Positions 1 through 8,443 of a DNA stretch of 64,000 nt are shown here, one piece after another. The stretch spans positions 1,006,501 to 1,070,500 of the forward strand of contig CP119318.1 in the NCBI GenBank assembly GCA_029203105.1, read 5' to 3'. Position 1 is the first letter of the stretch; each line of letters starts with the position of its first letter. The stretch comes from Candidatus Kaistia colombiensis (lineage in GTDB: Bacteria; Pseudomonadota; Alphaproteobacteria; Rhizobiales; Kaistiaceae). Both the position numbers and the translations under genes were made by a program. The notes beneath the pieces were generated by a model, which saw only the letters and a program-made list of their open reading frames with translations, ran no database searches and was not told the DNA's origin.

Positions 1-398
1 AGGTGACGCTGGTGACGCTCGACGCGACGCACCGGGCGCTGGTCTCCTATGCCGATTGCGACCGCCTCGCCATGCTCGGCACCCCGGCCGCCCAGGCGAC
101 CTCGGACATCGTCCGCTTCCGCATCGAGATGCACGACATCGCGCAGAAGATGGACGTGCTCGGCACCGCCCCGGTGCATGACGCCGTCTGCGTCGCCTAT
201 CTGGTCGACCGCTCGATCCTGACGACCCGGCACCTGCATGTCGACGTCGAGACCGGCGGCGCGCTCACCGTCGGCCGCACGGTCATCGATACGCATTTCC
301 GCGGCAATCGCGCCCCCAACGCCGAAGTCGCCTTCGACGCCGATCCGAAGCGCTTCGTCGACATGCTGGCCGATATCTTTTCGCGCCCGCACGGGTAA
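1..398 (+). CDS. Nucleoside hydrolase (IunH/RihA family), C-terminal part only
   Basis: The frame is open from the left edge to the TAA at 396-398, so the gene begins upstream of the window. The visible 131 residues fit the C-terminal third of inosine-uridine-type nucleoside hydrolases, which split ribonucleosides into base and ribose: a V-T-L-D-A-T-H strand is followed by helices and a final segment with H-x-H-V-D-V. The N-terminal DxDxxxDD calcium site lies outside the window. A complete family member sits at 60390-61382, so the wider region seems devoted to nucleosides. Substrate cannot be told from this fragment. Confidence 0.75.
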   Translation, partial: VTLVTLDATHRALVSYADCDRLAMLGTPAAQATSDIVRFRIEMHDIAQKMDVLGTAPVHDAVCVAYLVDRSILTTRHLHVDVETGGALTVGRTVIDTHFRGNRAPNAEVAFDADPKRFVDMLADIFSRPHG

Positions 399-505
399 AG
401 CGTTTTCGGCGAAGCGGTTACCGGTTCGCGTGAAGGAAACGCGATCGAGCAAAGAGTTAGAGCCGTTCAACGTTTCCATGAAGCAATGAACGGCTCCAGG
501 GCTTC
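397..505. repeat. Rhizobial-type intergenic palindromic repeat
   Basis: The stretch directly after the nucleoside hydrolase stop has the look of a common rhizobial intergenic element: a GCGTTTTCGGCGAAGCGG head, a GGTTCGCGTGAAGGAAACGCG middle, and a closing inverted repeat GAGCCGTTCA (460-469) / TGAACGGCTC (487-496) that would fold into a 10-bp stem. It overlaps no supported gene. I saw no second full copy in the window, so family membership rests on resemblance to known rhizobial repeats. Confidence 0.5.
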
Positions 506-584
506 GTCACACTCGGAATCGCGTGGCGGCGGCGCCTGCGCTTCCGCCGCTCTGCCACGCTCCGGCGCACTCCCACACTCTGGC

Positions 585-683
585 GTCATCCCCGCGAAGG
601 CGGGGATGCATAGAGCCGCGTTGGCGGGAGTCTTCCGCGGAATTGGCACGGCTGAATGGATCCCGGGCCAAGTCCGGGATGAC
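585..683. repeat. Approx. 100-bp GTCATC...GATGAC repeat, copy 1
   Basis: The element begins GTCATCCCCGCGAAGGCGGGGAT and ends GATCCCGGGCCAAGTCCGGGATGAC, so its ends are perfect 8-bp inverted repeats (GTCATCCC / GGGATGAC), each end also forming its own hairpin. Related copies are at 59947-60046 and 60206-60305 with nearly the same length, plus a half copy at 761-795. This is the architecture of REP/MITE-like elements; it encodes nothing. Confidence 0.7.
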
Positions 684-760
684 GGCGAGCGTGCCGATGC
701 CGCGAGCTACGAGCCCTTGCTTGCCTCAGGGATCGCGGAGAACATCAACCCGTACTCCCC

Positions 761-795
761 GTCATCCCTGCGAAAGCAGGGATCCATGCAGCCGC
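761..795. repeat. Half copy of the GTCATC...GATGAC repeat
   Basis: Only one terminal hairpin is present (GTCATCCCTGCGAAAGCAGG followed by GATCCATGCAG). It is almost the reverse complement of the right end of the copy at 59947-60046, which reads CTGCATGGATCCCTG then CTTTCGCAGGGATGAC. The other end of the element is missing, so this is a solo end. Confidence 0.65.
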
Positions 796-968
796 TGCGG
801 CGATTTCGGTCTGACTGCGCATATTCCTTCGAGTGGAGAGTCGTACCGGCCTCCTCCTTGCGGCGTAGCAGACCCCTCCAATTGCCCTGCCGGCTCCACC
901 AGCGGGCGAAAAGACGCCAGCCGCCCGCCTGCTATTCTCGAGCTTTCCTGTCGAGGATTGGACGGCCG

Positions 969-1844
969 ATGGGCGCACTGCGCGTTTTGAACGGAATCCT
1001 CAGCCATCCGCTCAACCGGCCGGCGCGCGCCGCGGCGGTGGGTCGGTTGATCCGCTGGCAGCTCGCCGCGCGCGCCATGCGCTCCGGCATCGCCTTGCCC
1101 TTCGTCGACGACACGGTGCTGCTGGCGCGCCATGGCATGACCGGCGCCACCGGCAACTGGTATTGCGGGCTGCACGAGCATGTCGAGATGGCCTTCGTGC
1201 TGCACATACTGCGGCCGGGCGCGCTGTTCGTCGATGTCGGCGCCAATATCGGCAGCTACACGATCCTGGCGGCGGCGACAGGCGCCGACGTCGTGGCGAT
1301 CGAGCCGATCCCCTCGACCTTCGAGAACCTCGCCGCCAACGTCGCGCTGAACGGCTTCGGTGCCCGGGTCGTGCGCTGGCATGGCGGCGTCGGGGATCGG
1401 GCGGGGACGCTGCACTTCACCGCCGCGCACGACACCATGAACCACGTCGTCGATGGCGACGACGGCGAACCGTCGATCTCGGTCGAGGTGAGGCCGCTCG
1501 ACGACATCCTCGGCGGCCGGCGGCCACGGCTGATCAAGATCGACGTCGAGGGTTACGAATTGCCTGTCCTGCGTGGCGCGTCGGCGGCGCTGGCGGACCC
1601 GGACCTGCTGGCGCTGGTGGTCGAGACCAACGGATCGGGCGCCCGCTACGGCGTCGACGGGCACGAGATCTTTGCCCTTCTCGGCCGCTTCGGCTTCGAG
1701 CCGGTTGGCTATGATCCGTTCTCGCACCGCCTCGGCGACGCCGGCCCCAATGGCGACAACACGATCTTCGTGCGCGATGCCGAGCAGGTGGCGGCGCTCT
1801 GCGCGGGGGCGCCGCGCTACCGGCTTGTCAACGGCACGATCTGA
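969..1844 (+). CDS. FkbM family SAM-dependent methyltransferase
   Basis: Product of 291 residues. The SAM-binding core is clear: motif I reads VDVGANIGSYT (about residues 95-105), followed by a VVAIEP acidic strand (motif II) and LIKIDVEGYE near residue 185, the typical FkbM signature. FkbM enzymes O-methylate sugars or other secondary products; the acceptor here is unknown. ATG 969 was chosen because homology begins shortly after it and the upstream extension is repeat-like. The gene stands alone, converges on the urocanase-like gene with only six bases between the two stops, and has no glycan genes beside it. Confidence 0.85.
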   Translation: MGALRVLNGILSHPLNRPARAAAVGRLIRWQLAARAMRSGIALPFVDDTVLLARHGMTGATGNWYCGLHEHVEMAFVLHILRPGALFVDVGANIGSYTILAAATGADVVAIEPIPSTFENLAANVALNGFGARVVRWHGGVGDRAGTLHFTAAHDTMNHVVDGDDGEPSISVEVRPLDDILGGRRPRLIKIDVEGYELPVLRGASAALADPDLLALVVETNGSGARYGVDGHEIFALLGRFGFEPVGYDPFSHRLGDAGPNGDNTIFVRDAEQVAALCAGAPRYRLVNGTI

Positions 1845-1850
1845 GGCCGG

Positions 1851-3525
1851 TCACCCACGCCGCACCACCGGCGTCGATGGCACGTCGAAGCGGCGGATGC
1901 CCTTCGCCGCCGCTTCGTCGAGCGCGTCCTCGTAGCCGGCGTCGGCGTAGCGCATAACGCCGAGCGCGGTGTCGTTGGTGAGCGCGCGCGACAGCCGCTC
2001 GCCGGCCAGCCGGCCGTGCCGTCGGCGACCAGCGTGACGCCGGCCGACGTCATGTAGCCGGCATAGCCGCCGCCGCCGGAATGCACCGTCACGAGGTCGG
2101 CGCCGGAGGCCGAAAGCGTCATGGCGTCGAGCAGCGGCCAGTCGGCAATCGCGTCGGAGCCGTCGCGCAGGTTCTCGGTCATGATGTTCGGATGCGCCAT
2201 CGCGCCGGCATCGAGGTGGTCGCGCGAAAACGCGATCGGGCCGGAAAGGGCGCCGGCCGCCACCATGTCGTTGACGGCGAGCGCCAGTTCGGTGCGCGCG
2301 CCGTGGCCGAGCCAGGCGATCCGCGCCGGCAGCCCCTCGAACGGCACGTTTTCGCGCGCAAGCCGGATCCAGTTGGTGACGATGGCGTTGTCGGGAAACC
2401 GCTCCAGCACGAGATCGTCGATGCGGCGGATGTCGTCGGGATCGTTGGAGAGCGCCATCCAGCGGAACGGCCCGATGGCGCGGGCGAAGAGCGGCCGCAG
2501 ATAGGCTTCGGTGAAGATCGGGATGTCGAAGGCGTTTTCGACGCCCGCCTCGCGCGCCTGGGTGCGGATCAGATTGCCATTGTCGAACACGACCGCGCCG
2601 TGCTTCTGGAAATCCAGCATGGCGCGGACATGCGGGACGATCGAGGCGCGCGACAGCGCCATCAGTTTTGCCGGATCGCTCTGTCGCAGCGCCCTGACTT
2701 CGGCGAGCGGCATGCCCGCCGGCACATAGCCATAGACGAGGTCGTGCGCCGAGGTCTGGTCGGTGACGATGTCCGGCACGATGCCGCGCCGAAAAATCTC
2801 GGGGTAGATCTCGGCGGCGTTGCCGACGAGCGCCACCGAGAGCGCCTCGCGGTGGTGGCGGGCATGGGCGATGCGCTGCAGCGCCGTGTCGAGGTCCGGC
2901 GCGATCTCGTCGACATAGCCGATCGCCTTGCGCTTCTCGGCCCGCTCCGGGATCGACGTCGACGGTGAGGATGGCGGCCTTGGCCATGCGGCCGGCCAGC
3001 GGCTGCGACCCGCCCATGCCGCCGAGGCCGGCCGTCAGGATGAAGCGGCCCGCCAGGTCGCCGCCGAAATGCCTCTCGGCGATGCGCATGAAGATCTCGT
3101 AGGTGCCCTGGATGACGCCCTGGCTGCCGATATACTGCCAGGCGCCGGCCGTCAGCCCGCCCCAGCAGATCAGGCCCTTCCGCTCCAGCTCGTAGAAATA
3201 CTCGGCCTTCGCCCATTGGCCGACGATGTTGCAGTTCGCCATGATGACGATCGGCGCCTGCACCTGCGTGCGTCAGGAGGCCGATCGGCTTGCCGGACTG
3301 GACGATCAGCGTCTCGTCCTCGTCCATCGTCGTCAGCGCCTTGACGATGGCGTCATGCGCCGCCCAGTTGCGCGCCGCCTTGCCGAGGGCCGCATAGACG
3401 ATGAGGCTGTCCGGGTCCTCGCCGACCGAGAGCACGTTTTCCAGGAGCCGCAGCAGGCCTTCCTGCCGCCAGCCCTTGCAGCGCAGTGTCGTTCCCGAGG
3501 TGACGGGATAGCGGGGGTTCGGCAG
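1851..3525 (-). pseudogene. Urocanase homologue (putative thiourocanate hydratase), frameshifted
   Basis: Pieced together across frames this is a full-length urocanate hydratase homologue of about 557 residues, the family's usual size. It shows the N-terminal SGTTLRCKGW segment, the IVQSGKPIG strand, the NAD-site motif TAGLGGMGGSQPLA, VTDQTSAHD and a C-terminal GVMRYADAGY. Urocanases hydrate the imidazole side chain using tightly bound NAD+. Next to a MIO-less lyase and hydantoin enzymes, thiourocanate is a likelier substrate than urocanate (inference). The frame breaks near 3273 and 2948 (one extra base each) and near 2015 (one base missing or two extra). The first in-frame initiator seems to be CTG at 3525; a single extra C may have broken an ATG. 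Otherwise the reading is free of stops, so decay is very recent or these are sequence errors. Confidence 0.8.
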
Positions 3526-3550
3526 TGAAAGTCGCCTCGCGGATCGTGGG

Positions 3551-3596
3551 TGCGTGCTTCGAGGCCGCCCTCCGGGCGGCACCTCAGCATGATGGG
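3551..3596. repeat. Intergenic TGCGTGCTTCGAG...CCTCAGCATG repeat, copy 1
   Basis: A palindromic stretch in the 140-bp gap between two genes of the catabolic locus. It starts TGCGTGCTTCGAG, has a GCCGCCCTCCGGGCGGC stem and ends CACCTCAGCATGATG. A related copy is at 60114-60157. Such elements are common between rhizobial genes; inside an operon it may shape mRNA stability. Confidence 0.55.
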
Positions 3597-3665
3597 GCAA
3601 TGGCAGCGGCAGAAGCCAGCCCCCATCAGGCTGGGTCCGGAGCGCGCGGCCTCCGGTTCGCAGCG

Positions 3666-4802
3666 CTACTTCTTGCTCTTCCGCTTCTTCTTCGGCGCTT
3701 CCTCGAACACATAGCGCGCGATCTCGATGCCCATCGCCGCCTCGACCGGCGGGTAGACGGAGGGGTCGAGCACGCCGGCCGAGAGCGGGATGATCGCCTT
3801 CGGCACATGCAGCACATGCACCGTCATGCCGACATGCAGCTGGCCGACCGAGAGCGGCTCGCCGTCCTTGTCGAGCGTGGTGATGACGTCCGGGAAGGTG
3901 GCGAGGCGGGTGCCGCCGGCATCGTCGATCGCCATGTATTCGTTCATCACATGCAGCGTCGTCGCCTTGTCGCCGCGAGCCGATGACGACGGTGCCGATG
4001 TCGAAGGCGGCGTTGGTGTAGACGACGTCCTTCTTGGCGATCCGGCCGGAGACGGCGATGTGGCCGCCCGTCGCCTTGCAGATCGCGTCGATGACGGCGG
4101 CGCCCTTGCCGCGACCCTTGCGCCTTCGGCCGCGACGATCGCCTCGCCGAGCGAAAGCGCCATCGAGATGCCGCCGAGCGCCGCGTTCTTCCGCACATAG
4201 GAAGCGCGGACGGGATTGCGGGCCGAGGCGATGAAGCCGCCGGACATGTCGGAGGCGGTGCGCAGGATCGGCGAAACCTTGGCCGTCGCGCCGCGCACGA
4301 CCAGCTCGATATAGCGGTTGTCGGCGCGATTGCCGCCGACCGCCGTCTGGATCATCGGCTCCGGCGAGGCGGCGAGCCCGATCGAGCCCATGTCGCCGGT
4401 CGGATGCGCCCGGATGTCGCCGACCGCGTCGAGCACCTTGGTGCCGAGGATGGCCGAGGGCAGCCAGCCGTTCAGCGTCGAGGAGCGGCCGTTCTGGCCG
4501 ACCATCAGCGCGGCCAGCGGTTCGCCCAGTCGCTTCCTGCAGCAGCCGCACCGCCTTGACGTAGTCGACGCCCTGCATTTCCCAGGCTGTGGTACCGGCC
4601 GGCGCGCCGATCGCGGCGGCGGTGGCGACCCAGTCATCTCTAGTCCAGTTCGTCGACCGTCGACCAGTTCCGGCTTGCCGATGCGCACGGCGGCGAGGCC
4701 GAGCATGCGGCCATGGTCGGCCCAGCCGCCGCCGCCGGCCGCGTAGACGGAGCCGCCGCGCACGGCGGGTTCGACGTCTTTCTCGGTCAGGATGCGGCCC
4801 AT
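3666..4802 (-). pseudogene. DUF917 protein (S-methyl-thiohydantoin desulfurase-like), frameshifted
   Basis: Reading across frame changes gives about 378 residues with DUF917 hallmarks: an N-terminal LTEKDVEPAVRGGS then AAGGGG, a central domain with PTGDMGSIGLAASPEP and DNRYIELVVRG, and a C-terminal domain with TFPDVITTLD and VHVLHVPKAIIPL, ending in a Lys-rich tail. The family name recalls desulfurization of a methylthio-hydantoin, which would fit removal of sulfur from the thiohydantoin made after thiourocanate hydration (inference). Frame changes fall near 4640-4660, 4530 (one extra base), 4115 and 3983 (one extra base); net length stays a multiple of three. The start ATG at 4802 has AGAAGGAG just upstream, and the upstream carbamoylase ends 16 bases away. 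Confidence 0.75.
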
Positions 4803-4818
4803 GGTCGATCTCCTTCTG

Positions 4819-6078
4819 TCAGGCGAGCAGGGTGTCGAGGCGAAGCACGGTCTCGTGCAGCACGGCGGCGCCGGCGGCGATCTCGCCCGGCTCCGACCAT
4901 TCTTCCGGCGCATGGCTGCGACCGTCCTTGGACGGGATGAAGATCATGGCCGAGGGCGCGACGCGCGAGAACCAGGCCATGTCGTGGCCGGCGCCGGAAG
5001 CCATGCGGCGGGAGCCGAGCCCGAGCGCCTCGGTCGATTGCTCCAGCACGTCGAGCAGCAGCGGATCGGAAAGCGCCGGGCGGTTGTCGGAGATGGCGCG
5101 GAATTCGGTGATCTCGGCGCCCGTGCCGGACATGGCGCGGGCGATCAGCGGCCGCAATTCGGCGACGAAACCTTCCATGAAGCCGCGTTCCTCGGCGCGC
5201 GCGTCGACCAGCAGCGTCACCCGGCTCGGCACGACATTGGCGGCGTTCGGTTCCATGCGGAATTCGCCGACGGTGGCGACGAAATGGCCATGGCCGGCGG
5301 AGGCGCGGCGGCGCGCGTCCTTGGCGATGACCGAGACGGCGGCGGCAGCCCCCACCAGCGCGTCCTGGCGCAGGTTCATCGGCGTCGTGCCGGCGTGGTC
5401 GGCGCGGCCCTCGATGACGATCTCGAGCCGGGTGATGCCGGAAATCGCCGTGACGATGCCGATGTCGCGGCGCTCGTCCTGCAGCACGGGGCCCTGCTCG
5501 ATATGCATCTCGAGATAGGCGGCGATGTCGTCGCGCCGCGCCTCGGCGAGATAGGCGACGTCGCCGCCCATGCGGTTGATGGCGTCCCGCAGGACCTCGC
5601 CATGGTCCGGCTCCGGCCGCTCCAGCTGCTCGGGCGTCAGCAGGCCGGCGATGGCGCGGCTGCCGATGCAGGAAAGGCCGAAGATCGAGACCTCTTCCGC
5701 CAGGCAGTCGATCACCTCGAACGGATGGTCGAGTTCGGTGCCGTCCTGCTGCAGGCTGCGGGCGACGGCGATGCCGGCCATCACGCCGGCGGTGCCGTCG
5801 AAGCGGCCGCCATCCGGCACCGTGTCGCTGTGCGAGCCGATGACGATCGCCTTGTGGCCGGGAAGCCGGCCCTCGCGCCGGCCGATCAGATTGCCGGCGG
5901 TATCGAGCCGGACGGCGAGCCCCGCCTCCCGCATCCGCCGGGCGACGAAGGCGCGGCCTTCGAGGAACATGTGCGAGAAGGCGCGTCGGGTCCAGGGCCG
6001 GCCGGGCTCGGTCAGCTCGGCGAGCGACATCAGGTCGTCCCAGAGCAGGGTCTCGTCGATCGGCAGATTGGTGCGCAT
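4819..6078 (-). CDS. N-carbamoyl-L-amino-acid hydrolase (M20/AmaB family)
   Basis: Product of 419 residues; a zinc amidase cleaving N-carbamoyl amino acids to amino acid, CO2 and ammonia. Metal and dimerization features are visible: GSHSDTVPDGGRFDG (His and Asp ligands, about residue 80), AEEVSIFG (catalytic and ligand Glu), EMHIEQGPVL, RADHAGTTPM in the lid domain, and GAGHDMAWF near the end. In this locus it would take carbamoyl-glutamate from the hydantoinase to glutamate (inference). The ATG at 6078 lies 7 bases after the amidohydrolase stop, pointing to translational coupling; a longer in-frame start at 6165 would overlap that gene and is less likely. Confidence 0.9.
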   Translation of the reverse strand: MRTNLPIDETLLWDDLMSLAELTEPGRPWTRRAFSHMFLEGRAFVARRMREAGLAVRLDTAGNLIGRREGRLPGHKAIVIGSHSDTVPDGGRFDGTAGVMAGIAVARSLQQDGTELDHPFEVIDCLAEEVSIFGLSCIGSRAIAGLLTPEQLERPEPDHGEVLRDAINRMGGDVAYLAEARRDDIAAYLEMHIEQGPVLQDERRDIGIVTAISGITRLEIVIEGRADHAGTTPMNLRQDALVGAAAAVSVIAKDARRRASAGHGHFVATVGEFRMEPNAANVVPSRVTLLVDARAEERGFMEGFVAELRPLIARAMSGTGAEITEFRAISDNRPALSDPLLLDVLEQSTEALGLGSRRMASGAGHDMAWFSRVAPSAMIFIPSKDGRSHAPEEWSEPGEIAAGAAVLHETVLRLDTLLA

Positions 6079-6085
6079 GGGGGGA

Positions 6086-7459
6086 TCAGATCTCGATCGG
6101 CAGGGTGGCGGGCGGACGCACGAAACGGCCCGAACCGGGTTCGGCCAGGACGTTTCGACCATCAAAGACCTGGTTTCCGCGCACGAACGTGCCGCTTACC
6201 CGCCAGGGCAGCGTCATGCCGTGATACGGACTCCAGCCCACCACATTATGCCCACTCGCGGCCGCATCATAGAGCGCCGGCTCATGAGTGAGCACCGCGA
6301 TATCGGCATCCTTGCCGATCTCCAGCGCGCCCTTTTCGTGGTCGATGCGGAAATGCCGGGCCGGGTTCTTCGCCATCAGCCGCGCCGCCCATGTCAGCGG
6401 CATGCCGCGCTCCAGCGCGCCCTTGACGAAGAGCGGCAGCATGACTTCCAGCCCCGGCACGCCGGAAGCGTTGTCCAGCATGGCCGGCTTGGTCTTGCGG
6501 TCCTCCGACCAGGAGACGTGGTCGGTCGAGATCAGCGTGACATTGCCGAGCGCCACCTGCCGCCACAGCGCCTCGACCTCGGCGCGCGGCCGGATCGGCG
6601 GGTTGATCTTCGCCTTGCCGCCAAGCCGGCAGACGTCATGTTCCTCGTCCAGCGTCAGATAGTGGATGCAGACCTCGACGGAGGCCGCATGGCCCTCGGC
6701 CCGGTAGCGCGCCGCCAGCTCCGCCCCGCGCGCCAGCGAGGAATGCACGACATGCGCCGGGCAGCCGGTCAGCGCGCCGGTCTCGAAGATCTCGACATCG
6801 GCGAGCAGTTCGGTGATCGGCGGCCGCGACAGTCCGTGCGCCCGCCAGTCGGTGATCCCCGAGGCGCGCACCCGCGCCATATGCGCGTCGACCGCCTCGT
6901 GGATCTCGTTATGCACGCCAGCGGTCAGCCCGGTCGGGGCGATCGCCGCGAAGCAATCGGCCAGCAGCGCCGGCGCGATGCGGGGAAAGCGCTTCGGATC
7001 GGTGCCGAAGGTGGAGAACTTGAACGCCGCGACGCCGGCCGCCACCATTTCGCCGATGCGGGCGGTGCCTTCCTCGGGGTCGATCGTGCCGTAAAGCGCG
7101 AAATCGACGCGCGCCTGCGGCCCGGCATGGTCGAGCTTGCGCTTCACGGCCTCGGCCGAGCAGACGAGATTGCCCTCGTCATAGGGCATGTCGACGATGG
7201 TGGTGACGCCGCCTGCCGCCGCCGAACGGGTCGACCAGATGAAGTCCTCCTGGTCCTTCTGGCTCAGCGAATGCACCTGCGCGTCGATGGCGCCGGGCAG
7301 GATCAGCGCCTTTCCCAGCGCATGCCGTTCCCGCGCTGCGGGAGCCTCGCCCTGGCCGACCATGGCGATCTTGCCGTCGCGCACGGCGACGAAGCCACGC
7401 TCGATCAGGCGATCGGCGGTGACGACGGTTCCGGAAAGGACGAGATCGAAATCGCTCAT
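6086..7459 (-). CDS. Cyclic amidohydrolase (allantoinase/hydantoinase-like)
   Basis: Product of 457 residues in the dihydropyrimidinase/allantoinase branch of amidohydrolases, which open cyclic ureides such as hydantoins. The carboxylated-Lys strand (VAAFKFSTFG, about residue 150), GVHNE, HVVHSS and ISTDH supply the usual Lys, His, His and Asp ligands. The first metal motif, normally D-x-H-x-H, reads D-A-Q-V-H, so one His is a Gln (see findings). Between a DUF917 protein and a carbamoylase, hydantoin-5-propionate is the plausible substrate (inference). The start ATG at 7459 follows an Abi-like gene after 32 bases; before that island arrived it probably followed the permease gene directly. Confidence 0.85.
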   Translation of the reverse strand: MSDFDLVLSGTVVTADRLIERGFVAVRDGKIAMVGQGEAPAARERHALGKALILPGAIDAQVHSLSQKDQEDFIWSTRSAAAGGVTTIVDMPYDEGNLVCSAEAVKRKLDHAGPQARVDFALYGTIDPEEGTARIGEMVAAGVAAFKFSTFGTDPKRFPRIAPALLADCFAAIAPTGLTAGVHNEIHEAVDAHMARVRASGITDWRAHGLSRPPITELLADVEIFETGALTGCPAHVVHSSLARGAELAARYRAEGHAASVEVCIHYLTLDEEHDVCRLGGKAKINPPIRPRAEVEALWRQVALGNVTLISTDHVSWSEDRKTKPAMLDNASGVPGLEVMLPLFVKGALERGMPLTWAARLMAKNPARHFRIDHEKGALEIGKDADIAVLTHEPALYDAAASGHNVVGWSPYHGMTLPWRVSGTFVRGNQVFDGRNVLAEPGSGRFVRPPATLPIEI

Positions 7460-7491
7460 GCTGTCACCGCTGGGCGCGAGTGGATTTAACT

Positions 7492-8312
7492 CTAAGAGGC
7501 TTCAACTTGGGCAAGCGTTCTAAATGAATCCAGCTTGGCGTGAAGAACCTGTGCTTGAACCTTGATGGCCTCAAAGTCCTCCGAGATTAGCAGGGCCAAA
7601 GGGGTCTGGTGGTTGGGTGGGGAAGCTTGCAAGTGGGTGACCAAAAACCAAATGGCGGCCAAGGCGTCTGTGAATCTTCCGCGCAGAACTGGCTCGTGGT
7701 GCGCCAAACGATTCCGTGCCTGATAAATGCTCTCGAGATGATAGGCTACCTCGGCTCTCTTGACTGATTTGTGCGGGAATAGCCGCTTAAGCGTCGGCCG
7801 CCACAGCGTGTGTTCATAATCCGGTCCGCAGAGCCGCTTCCAAATGTAGAATGTCAGCTCGGCAACGATTTTCCCATCTGAGACGGTGATCTGAGCGCGC
7901 CGCCGTTTTGCACGACTTAGGTGCGAGAGGTTAGCGGGTCTACCACCCGGAAACGCTAGGGCATCTAAGCGTGCTTGCCTTCCTGCGAGAGCTTAGAATA
8001 TTCAGCACGACGAGCGCTATCTAAGGCTTGGTCGATCTTTTTTCTTTCGGGTTCTTTCCATTGGAAGAATGAAGGCGGAGTTAGCAACCAGCCCGGTGCG
8101 CCAAAGTGATGTTCCATATTCTCGCAAATTGCATTTCGTAGCGCGATCTCGATGACGGCGATTATATTCATCAAGTTTGCGCCTAACTTCAGGGTATCCT
8201 GATGCAATTCGATGGCAGATTTAGCATTTCCGCTTAGCTGCAGGAGCCCTCTTAGGCGCTCTGGAGATAAAAGCGCCGTGAGTGCAGCCACGTTGCGATC
8301 GTCGATTGCCAT
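7492..8312 (-). pseudogene. Abi-like protein with HEPN motif, broken by a frameshift
   Basis: Two frames join into one protein of about 273 residues. The N-terminal half has MNIIAVIEIALRNAICE and PGWLLTPPSFF; the C-terminal half has IVAELTFYIWKRL, TLWRPTLKRLFP and, near the end, RNRLAHHEPVL. That R-x4-H pattern is the catalytic signature of HEPN ribonucleases, and the architecture matches Abi-family phage abortive-infection proteins. The break is near 7965-7975, where one base is missing (or two are extra). ATG 8312 has GGGGGAAG just upstream. The gene is clearly poorer in GC than its neighbours (one counted 60-base line is 40 percent, another 52 percent) and sits inside the catabolic locus, so it is probably acquired. 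Confidence 0.65.
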
Positions 8313-8347
8313 TGACTTCCCCCCGCAAATTAGCATACATTTCCAAT

Positions 8348-8443
8348 CGAAAAGTCGAGATCAGATTGGCAGTTGTCCTTCGGGTCGGACGAATCCTCGA
8401 CTTCCCAGTTAAAGGGCACCCATTTTGGGTGCCCTTTTTATTT
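8348..8443 (+). ncRNA. Candidate structured RNA ending in a terminator, divergent from the Abi-like gene
   Basis: The stretch contains an outer pair AGTCGAG / CTCGACT enclosing an inner GTCC-loop-GGAC hairpin, and then runs straight into a strong plus-strand terminator. No plus-strand protein gene precedes it, so the terminator must serve an RNA or a lost gene. HEPN Abi proteins are known in some groups to have a structured RNA upstream, which makes an RNA partner conceivable, but known cases need not share this orientation. No promoter was identified. Low confidence. Confidence 0.3.
8411..8443 (+). terminator. Rho-independent terminator
   Basis: AAAGGGCACCC and GGGTGCCCTTT form a perfect 11-bp stem with a five-base loop, followed by TTATTTT on the plus strand. 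On the minus strand only a short T run follows, so it should stop plus-strand transcription best and might only partly block read-through of the catabolic operon. Confidence 0.8.

Larger units (their letters stand above)
506..968. other. Gene-free stretch with dispersed repeats
   Basis: No convincing gene lies between the repeat at 397-505 and the methyltransferase at 969. The long open frame running through it is a product of GC content and has no coding character before the ATG at 969. The stretch holds one complete and one half copy of a GTCATCCC...GGGATGAC element, listed separately. The promoter of the methyltransferase must lie in the last 170 bases, but I see no convincing -35/-10 pair. 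Confidence 0.6.

Noticed and set aside
1833..4578. Several long minus-strand open frames of 339, 470 and 638 residues
   Set aside because: Each is a patchwork of true coding and shadow frame; only the joined urocanase and DUF917 readings match families.
4792..7489. Long plus-strand open frames opposite the carbamoylase and amidohydrolase genes
   Set aside because: Arg/Ala/Gly-rich antisense shadows in high-GC DNA with no family resemblance.
7492..8336. Two separate small genes (71 and 123 residues)
   Set aside because: Manual translation joins them through one frame change into a single Abi-like protein.
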